Positions 55,167-61,208 of a stretch of 64,000 bases of DNA are shown in pieces. The number at the start of each line of letters is the position of its first letter. The stretch's first letter is position 1. The DNA is from JAAYDI01 sp052034005. Its GTDB lineage: Bacteria; Planctomycetota; Planctomycetia; Pirellulales; Pirellulaceae. The DNA is taken from positions 1 through 64,000 of the forward strand of contig JBPOJB010000033.1 of NCBI GenBank assembly GCA_052034005.1. Reading direction: 5' to 3'. Below the pieces are notes generated by a model. That model did not search any database. It saw only the letters and a list, made by a program, of their open reading frames with translations, and was not told the DNA's origin. Both the position numbers and the translations under genes were made by a program.

Positions 55167-55355
55167 ATGTCTATCAATAGGAAAGCACCGACAGAGCCCG
55201 GCGAGAGCTTCCACACGAGGCTCCAGCGGCTCCGCATCAAGATCGACTCACTGCCGGCTGCCCAGCGGATCCATTTGATCGAGCTGGCCGACACCATTGC
55301 CCGGCAGCACCGGCAGTTGGAGCACAGGGTATCGCACAACCATGGCGTCGACTGA
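55167..55355 (+). CDS. Small helical protein, paralog B (chemotaxis island)
   Basis: A 62-residue protein with GAGGAGGAG upstream of ATG 55167. RLQRLRIKIDSLPAAQRIHL, IELADTIARQHRQLEHR parallels paralog A at 54153 in both length and motif positions. Its end overlaps the start of cheR by 14 bases, which suggests coupling. Predicted helical; function unknown. Confidence 0.65.
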   Translation: MSINRKAPTEPGESFHTRLQRLRIKIDSLPAAQRIHLIELADTIARQHRQLEHRVSHNHGVD

Positions 55356-56238
55356 ATCCACCGCGACAGCTGCGGAAACCATTGTCCCGTTGGCGCCGGT
55401 TGGCCGCTTGGCCGAGGTGACCGACGGCGAGTTGACCCGTTATGCGGAGCTGATCTATCAGCGCACCGGGATTCGCATCTCGCCGCAGAAGAAATCGTTG
55501 CTGTCCAACCGCGTGCGGCGGCGCTTGAAAGAGACGGGTGCTCGCGGGTTCACCGAGTATTACGACCGCCTGCGGCGGCTCCCCCCGACCGACGCGGAGT
55601 GGGACGCGTTCCTGCAGGAGATCACCACCCACGAGACGTTCCTGTTTCGCGATGAGGGGCAGTGGGAGTGGTTTCGCAAGGAGTATCTTCCCAACTGCGC
55701 AGCCGAGGCCCGCGCGGGCAGCCGCCCACGGCGTCTGCGGATCTGGTCGGCGGCGTGCAGCACCGGCGACGAAGCCTTCACGGCCGCCTGCTGCATTGCC
55801 GACGGCCTGCCCAACCACACCGCGTGGCAGATCCGCATCTTGGGCACCGACATTGGAATCGGAGCGGTCCAGCAGGCGAAGAGGGCCCAGTTCGGCCAGC
55901 GGGCGATGCGGTTGGTGCCCGAATCGTACAAGAGGCGTTTTTTCCGCAAGGCCGCCACCGCCGATCAGTGGCAGGCATGCTCTGTGCTGACCGATTGGGT
56001 CACCTTCCGCCAGCACAATCTGCTCGACCGGATCCGCGAAGCTCCGTTCGACCTGGTATTTCTCAAAAACGTGCTGATCTACTTCGCTCCGGAGTCCAAG
56101 CGGCGGGTGATGGACAATGTGCGTGCGGCCATCTGCCCCGGTGGGCTGCTCGTGGCGGGGCCCGCCGAGGGCATTGGAGAGCTGGTCAAGGATTTCGCGC
56201 GTCTGCGGTCGTGGCTGTACCAACGGCCGCAGCAATGA
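55342..56238 (+). CDS. cheR: Chemotaxis protein methyltransferase CheR
   Basis: A 298-residue SAM-dependent methyltransferase. The N-terminal helical domain (about 30-90, ELIYQRTGIRISPQKKSLLS) is followed by ITTHETFLFRDEGQWEWF, the SAM motif IWSAACSTGDEAFTAA, ILGTDIGIG, and FLKNVLIYFAPESKRRVM. It is full length, in contrast to the CheR-like protein at 51091. It overlaps the 3' end of the upstream small gene and precedes cheA by 12 bases. Confidence 0.95.
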   Translation: MASTESTATAAETIVPLAPVGRLAEVTDGELTRYAELIYQRTGIRISPQKKSLLSNRVRRRLKETGARGFTEYYDRLRRLPPTDAEWDAFLQEITTHETFLFRDEGQWEWFRKEYLPNCAAEARAGSRPRRLRIWSAACSTGDEAFTAACCIADGLPNHTAWQIRILGTDIGIGAVQQAKRAQFGQRAMRLVPESYKRRFFRKAATADQWQACSVLTDWVTFRQHNLLDRIREAPFDLVFLKNVLIYFAPESKRRVMDNVRAAICPGGLLVAGPAEGIGELVKDFARLRSWLYQRPQQ

Positions 56239-56250
56239 AAGGAGATGGTG

Positions 56251-59100
56251 ATGAGCGAAGCGCGGTCGGACACCCGGAACGAACTGTTGGACAGCCTGCT
56301 GAGCGACTTTCTCGATGAGTCGGATCAGCTTCTCACCCAGCTCAACACGAACCTGCTGCAACTGGACGAATGGGTGCAGACGCTCGACGAAGATCATCAT
56401 CAGCCGTGCGATGAAGGTCTGATGAACGAGATGTTCCGCGCGGCCCACAGCCTCAAGGGCCTATCGGCCATGCTCGGGCTGACGGACATCAACCACCTGA
56501 CTCACAAGATCGAGAACGTCTTCGACGCGGCGCGCCACGGCCAGTTGACCGTCACCCGCGACGTGACCGAGCTGATGTTCATGGGGTTCGATCAATTGAC
56601 CGCCATGGTCGGCCTGTTGAAAGAGCCAGGCGGCGAGCCGGTGGACTGCGACGCCGTTCTGGAGGCGATCCGCCGGCTGCTCCAGGCGGCAGGCGCAGAG
56701 AAGGAGCTTTCGACCCAGGCCGACGCGGAGCGCGCCCTGGGCGCTGAAAGAGGGGACAGTCGCCGCTTGCCGTCCCGGGCCGCGGATGCCGTTTCCAGCA
56801 CCGCAGAACAACTCGACCCGCTGGAGGGGATTAAGGATGAAAGCGACATCCCTGACAAGTACCTGTCCATGTTCGTCGACGAAGCTGACGCGTCGCTGGA
56901 CGCCTTGGCCGGCGGACTGCTGGCGATGGAGGGGGGCGCCGGCGACTTGAAAGACCTGCTGGGCAGCGCCCACAAGATCAAAGGTTCGGCCGCATCGGTC
57001 GGCTTGAACCGCGCCGCCAAGCTGGCGCACCTGATGGAGAGTCTGATTGAGAACGTGGCGGCGACCGACAGCTCGCTCTCGCCTCAGACAACCGACGTCC
57101 TACTCAAGTGCACGGATGAGCTGCGCCAGCATGTGGCCGATCTGAGACGCGGCGGACATGCGGCCGACCACTTCGGGTCGCTGGCCCGCGAGCTGCTTGC
57201 CGCACGATCGCCACTTCGGGCTCCGGACAAGGCCGAACAGTCCGAGCCCGCCGCGCAGCGCCCGAATCCAGACGCTCGGACGGCGGCCGGGCACACGACG
57301 TACGCCGGCGAGGTCACGTTCAAACCGGGGCTGCCCGCTGCCGGCCTGAAGGCTCAATTGATCTACGAGAAGCTCATGAAACTGGGCAGCGTGCATGATT
57401 GTCAGCCGCCCCCTGAGCAGCTCGACGCCATCGAACAATTGGACTGCTTCCGCTTCCGAGTCACGACGGACCAATCGGCCGAAGCCGTGGCCACCCAGGT
57501 GCGCGTCGGCGGGGTGCTCCGGGTCCGGTTGGAACCGGTGGCCGCTCAGCCGGGTGAGCAATCGGCACAGGCCGACCTGGCGGCCGCCCAGTCTGCCGGT
57601 CCGCCGCTCTCTTCCACGTCCGAAGCGCCGCGATCGCTTTCGGAAGCCAACCCGCGCGCAGTCACAACCGGCCAGCGTCCTGTGGAGACTGTGCGGGTGG
57701 ACACCGATCGGCTGGATCAACTGATGGACCTGGCCGGCCAACTGGTGATCAACAGAGCGCAATTCACGCAGATCGGCGCTCGGCTCAAGGCCGTGGCCGA
57801 CTGTAATCAGGCCGTGCGCGCACTCGACAGGCTGTCCGGCGCTCTGGACAAGCTCGGCGAGCACCCGTCGGCCGGTCACGGCACGCTCCGCTGGGACGGC
57901 CAGCACCTTGCGACGGAGCTGGAGTCGGTGCGCGGCCAGGTCCGCCGACTCCGACACGACCTGGAGCCCATTCGCCAGGAGGTCCGGATCTTGAGCCGGG
58001 CGCGCGAGGTCGCGCGCGAATTGTCCGAGGCCGTCCATCAGCTCGGTCGCGTCAGCGACGGCATCCAGAAGGGTGTCATGGACATCCGCATGGTACCTAT
58101 CGGCCCGCTGTTCGCCCGCTTTCAACGGGTGATTCGGGACATCTCGCGCGCCAGCGGGAAACAGGTCCGGCTGGAGGTCGCAGGCGAGAAGACCGAACTG
58201 GACAAGCGCATGATCGACGAGCTGGGGGATCCGCTGGTCCACCTGGTTCGCAACTCGGCCGATCACGGCATCGAGCCACCCGAGGCGCGCGAAGCCGCGG
58301 GGAAGCCTCGCCAGGGCACCGTCACGTTGGACGCATCCCACCGCGGCAACAGCATCGTGATCGAGGTCCGCGACGACGGCAAGGGACTGGATGCCGGTCG
58401 TATCCTCCGCAAAGCCCTGGACAAGGGCCTGATCAGCGAAGTCGAGGCCCAGCACATGACCCCGTCCCAGATCTACCAGTTGATCTGGAAGCCGGGGCTG
58501 AGCACCGCCGAGAAGGTGACTGACGTCTCGGGCCGCGGCATGGGCATGGACATCGTCAAGACGAAAATCGAGGAACTCAGCGGCACCCTCGAAATCTCCA
58601 GCGAGCCGGGCAGGGGGACCACGATCACGATCAAGCTCCCGTTGACGTTGGCTATCCTGCCTTCGCTGATGGTCGACATTGCCGGCGGCATGTTCGCGAT
58701 GCCCATGGAGGCGGTGACGGAAATCGTCAGCGTCGCCCGCAACGGCGTTCGCACGGTGCATGGGCGACCCATGGCCACCGTGCGCGGGCGGGTGATCTCC
58801 CTGGTGGAGCTCGGCGATCTGCTGAGCTTCCACTGCGGCGGCTGCGACGATGCCCAGACCCGCCTCACCACGGAAACCACGCTGGTCATCGTGAGCGACG
58901 GTGGCCGGGAAGTCGGCCTGGCCGTCGACCGCGTCATCGGCGAAGAAGACGTGGTGATCAAATCGATTGCCGACAATTACGAGAATATCCGAGGTATCGC
59001 GGGCGCCAGCATTCTGGGGGATGGCCGCGTGGCGCTGATCCTCGACATCCCGGCTTTGATTGCAACGCTTTCCGAGAGAGCCGCTCACGTAACCCGTTGA
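56251..59100 (+). CDS. cheA: Chemotaxis histidine kinase CheA with two Hpt-like domains
   Basis: A 949-residue kinase, longer than the usual 650. Two histidine-phosphotransfer modules carry MFRAAHSLKGLSAMLGL and LLGSAHKIKGSAASVGL. A linker (about residues 165-172) contains the bases of the GGGGACAG repeat. A P2-like region (about 350-435) has YAGEVTFKPGLPAAGLKAQL. The dimerisation, ATPase (VRNSADHGIEPPEAREAAGK, DDGKGLDAGRI, GRGMGMDIVK) and CheW-like (ILPSLMVDIAGGMFAMPMEA) domains follow. ATG 56251 with AAAGGAG seven bases upstream is preferred to ATG 56245. Confidence 0.95.
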   Translation: MSEARSDTRNELLDSLLSDFLDESDQLLTQLNTNLLQLDEWVQTLDEDHHQPCDEGLMNEMFRAAHSLKGLSAMLGLTDINHLTHKIENVFDAARHGQLTVTRDVTELMFMGFDQLTAMVGLLKEPGGEPVDCDAVLEAIRRLLQAAGAEKELSTQADAERALGAERGDSRRLPSRAADAVSSTAEQLDPLEGIKDESDIPDKYLSMFVDEADASLDALAGGLLAMEGGAGDLKDLLGSAHKIKGSAASVGLNRAAKLAHLMESLIENVAATDSSLSPQTTDVLLKCTDELRQHVADLRRGGHAADHFGSLARELLAARSPLRAPDKAEQSEPAAQRPNPDARTAAGHTTYAGEVTFKPGLPAAGLKAQLIYEKLMKLGSVHDCQPPPEQLDAIEQLDCFRFRVTTDQSAEAVATQVRVGGVLRVRLEPVAAQPGEQSAQADLAAAQSAGPPLSSTSEAPRSLSEANPRAVTTGQRPVETVRVDTDRLDQLMDLAGQLVINRAQFTQIGARLKAVADCNQAVRALDRLSGALDKLGEHPSAGHGTLRWDGQHLATELESVRGQVRRLRHDLEPIRQEVRILSRAREVARELSEAVHQLGRVSDGIQKGVMDIRMVPIGPLFARFQRVIRDISRASGKQVRLEVAGEKTELDKRMIDELGDPLVHLVRNSADHGIEPPEAREAAGKPRQGTVTLDASHRGNSIVIEVRDDGKGLDAGRILRKALDKGLISEVEAQHMTPSQIYQLIWKPGLSTAEKVTDVSGRGMGMDIVKTKIEELSGTLEISSEPGRGTTITIKLPLTLAILPSLMVDIAGGMFAMPMEAVTEIVSVARNGVRTVHGRPMATVRGRVISLVELGDLLSFHCGGCDDAQTRLTTETTLVIVSDGGREVGLAVDRVIGEEDVVIKSIADNYENIRGIAGASILGDGRVALILDIPALIATLSERAAHVTR

Positions 59101-59111
59101 GGAGAACCACG

Positions 59112-59729
59112 ATGACTGGACTCGATCATGGCAACGATGGAGCGCTCGATGCCCTTTATGGACTCTTTGCATCGGCCACGCACGACGCCTCGGCGGCCAT
59201 GTGCCGTTGGACCAACGGGCTGATCACCGTCACGCTCGACCAGGTGCGCGAGATTCCTCTGGAGGAGGTCAGCACCGCGCTGGAAATCGGCGACGACCTG
59301 CTGACGATGGTGGTCCTGACCATCAGCGGAGAGGTGGGTGGGAACCTGATCCTCCTGTTCGACGAACTCAACGGGCGGCAACTGGCGGGCTCGCTGCTGG
59401 GGCGCCGCCCGGGGACGGAACCCGAATGGAGCGAGCTGGAGAAATCGGCGTTGACCGAGACCGGCAACATCCTGGGCTGTGCCTACATCAATGCGCTCAC
59501 CCGGCTGATCGGCGCCGACCTGATGCCTTCGGCCCCTTATTTCATTCAGGATTACGGCGCGAGCGTTGTCCAACAGGCCGTGATGACGCAAGCCCTCACC
59601 AGCGACCGCCTGTTGCTCTGCCAGATCGCATTTCGCCGCCAGGCGCAAGAACTCGACTGGCGCGTCGTGTTCGTTCCCACGCAGGGAATGCAGGCGGCCA
59701 TGCAGCGGTCCCTCCACGCCGCTCTGTAG
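59112..59729 (+). CDS. cheC: CheC-type CheY phosphatase
   Basis: A 205-residue CheC/CheX/FliY-family protein. The active-site helix is ELEKSALTETGNILGCAYIN (E-x2-N arrangement). The fold continues with DYGASVVQQAVMTQALTS and LLLCQIAFRRQAQELDWRVV. CheC dephosphorylates CheY-P and binds CheD, the product of the next gene. ATG 59112 follows GAGGAG, 11 bases after the cheA stop. Confidence 0.88.
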   Translation: MTGLDHGNDGALDALYGLFASATHDASAAMCRWTNGLITVTLDQVREIPLEEVSTALEIGDDLLTMVVLTISGEVGGNLILLFDELNGRQLAGSLLGRRPGTEPEWSELEKSALTETGNILGCAYINALTRLIGADLMPSAPYFIQDYGASVVQQAVMTQALTSDRLLLCQIAFRRQAQELDWRVVFVPTQGMQAAMQRSLHAAL

Positions 59730-59773
59730 CAGCAGGAAATCTCACCAACCACACGCGCTTCGGGCGACACAGC

Positions 59774-60265
59774 ATGAACATTCCGACAACGAACAGTGCC
59801 GGGAAGGAGATCCTGGTTGGCATGGGACAGATCGCCGCCGGAGCGGCGCCGCAGCGAATGAAGGTGATCCTCGGGTCCTGCATCGGCCTGGTCCTCTATC
59901 ACCCCGCGCGTCAGGCGGGCATCATGGCGCACATCGTCCTGCCTGAGTCAGCCGGCCGCGACAGCACTCCGGGCAAGTTCGCCGATACGGCCGTCCCGCA
60001 GATGCTGTCGGTGCTGCGGGAACGGGGTCTGCCGACCGGCGGCCTGATGGCCAAACTGGCCGGCGGCGCCAACATGTTCAACGGCTCCGGCCCGTTGCAG
60101 ATCGGAAATGCCAATGCCGTGGCCGTGGCCGCCGCCTTGAAAAAGGCCGGCATCCGCGTGGCCGGACAGGACCTCGGCGGCACGCGCGGACGCCGCGTTG
60201 AATTCGACTGCGCCAGCGGCGAAATGACCGTCCAGATCGCCGGCCAGCCGGCACGAACGTTATGA
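59774..60265 (+). CDS. cheD: Chemoreceptor glutamine deamidase CheD
   Basis: A 163-residue enzyme with the nucleophilic Cys in VILGSCIGLVLYHP, the His in GIMAHIVLPES, and GGANMF and RGRRVEFDCASGEM in the C-terminus. It deamidates MCP glutamines and is regulated by CheC, its neighbour. ATG 59774 is the only plausible start. Confidence 0.93.
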   Translation: MNIPTTNSAGKEILVGMGQIAAGAAPQRMKVILGSCIGLVLYHPARQAGIMAHIVLPESAGRDSTPGKFADTAVPQMLSVLRERGLPTGGLMAKLAGGANMFNGSGPLQIGNANAVAVAAALKKAGIRVAGQDLGGTRGRRVEFDCASGEMTVQIAGQPARTL

Positions 60266-60317
60266 AACAAGATCTCAACCTGCCTTTGACCACCACGCGA
60301 ACCCGGAGATGCGAACG

Positions 60318-60692
60318 ATGCCTCGGACTCTGCTTGTTGCCGATGACGCCCTGATCATCCGGCAGATCATCAAGGACATGGCGACCAACGCCGGCTGGAC
60401 AGTGGTCGGCGAGGCCGCCAACGGCCAGGAGGCGATCGACCGTTATCGCGAGCTGCGGCCCGACGCGGTCACCTTGGACCTCATCATGCCTGAGCATGAC
60501 GGACTGCACGCTCTACACGGCATCATGGAATTTGATCCCCAGGCGAAGGTGCTCCTGGTGAGCGCCCTAGAGCAGCGCGGCGTGCTGAAAGACGCGTTCA
60601 AGGCCGGTGCCGCCGATTTCGTCTCGAAGCCGTTCGACAAGGAGAACCTCCAGGCCACGTTGGCCCAGTTGCTCCCCGAAGCCAGCCATTGA
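60318..60692 (+). CDS. Second CheY-like response regulator
   Basis: A 124-residue receiver. It has LLVADDALIIRQIIKDMA, AVTLDLIMPEHDGLHAL (phospho-Asp), LLVSALEQRGVLKDAF and FVSKPFDKENL. VSALEQ instead of VTTEA and the LIMPEHDG motif make it more like a MCP-adaptation or CheV-type receiver than the flagellar CheY at 49985. ATG 60318 is preferred to ATG 60309 because GGAG lies nine bases upstream. It sits between cheD and cheX. Confidence 0.9.
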   Translation: MPRTLLVADDALIIRQIIKDMATNAGWTVVGEAANGQEAIDRYRELRPDAVTLDLIMPEHDGLHALHGIMEFDPQAKVLLVSALEQRGVLKDAFKAGAADFVSKPFDKENLQATLAQLLPEASH

Positions 60693-60727
60693 CGTCAGCA
60701 ACACGCACGCAAGCCGAGTCGAGTCCC

Positions 60728-61198
60728 ATGAAAGTCGAATACATCAACCCGTTCCTCGCGTCCACGATCACCGCATTCGACACGTTGCTCAAGTGTGCTT
60801 TGTCGCGGGGGACGCCCTATGTGAAGACCGGCTCGCAGTCGTCGCACGACGTGAGCGGCATCATTGGCCTTTCCGGAAAAGCCATCGGGACCGTCGTCGT
60901 CGGCCTGAGCCGGGAAGCTGCGCTGAAGGTCGCGGAAGTCATGCTCCAGGAGCGGCCCCCGGAGATCAACAGCGATGTGGTCGACGCGGTGGGCGAGCTG
61001 GCCAACATCATCGCCGGCCGCGCCAAGTCGCAACTGGAGCACTTGAACTTGAGCGTAAGCCTTCCCTCGGTTATCACCGGCAAGTGCCATTGCATCCAGT
61101 TCCCCACCAAGGTCACTCCGATTTGCATCCCCTTCGATTCGGAGTGGGGGTCGATCACCGTCGAGGTCGGACTGTCCGAGCCGCTTGGGTCGCCTTAG
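60728..61198 (+). CDS. CheX-family chemotaxis phosphatase
   Basis: A 156-residue protein with the single phosphatase helix DVVDAVGELANIIAGRAKSQ (E-x2-N) and FLASTITAFDTLLKCALSRG at the N-terminus. The C-terminal strands CIPFDSEWGSITVEVGL complete the CheX fold. With CheC in the same island it gives two predicted phosphatases for CheY-type regulators. ATG 60728 is used. Confidence 0.88.
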   Translation: MKVEYINPFLASTITAFDTLLKCALSRGTPYVKTGSQSSHDVSGIIGLSGKAIGTVVVGLSREAALKVAEVMLQERPPEINSDVVDAVGELANIIAGRAKSQLEHLNLSVSLPSVITGKCHCIQFPTKVTPICIPFDSEWGSITVEVGLSEPLGSP

Positions 61199-61208
61199 AG
61201 AGCCCCAC

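Noticed and set aside
57100..59172. 690-codon open frame antisense to cheA
   Set aside because: Shadow frame; CheA motifs occupy the plus strand without interruption.
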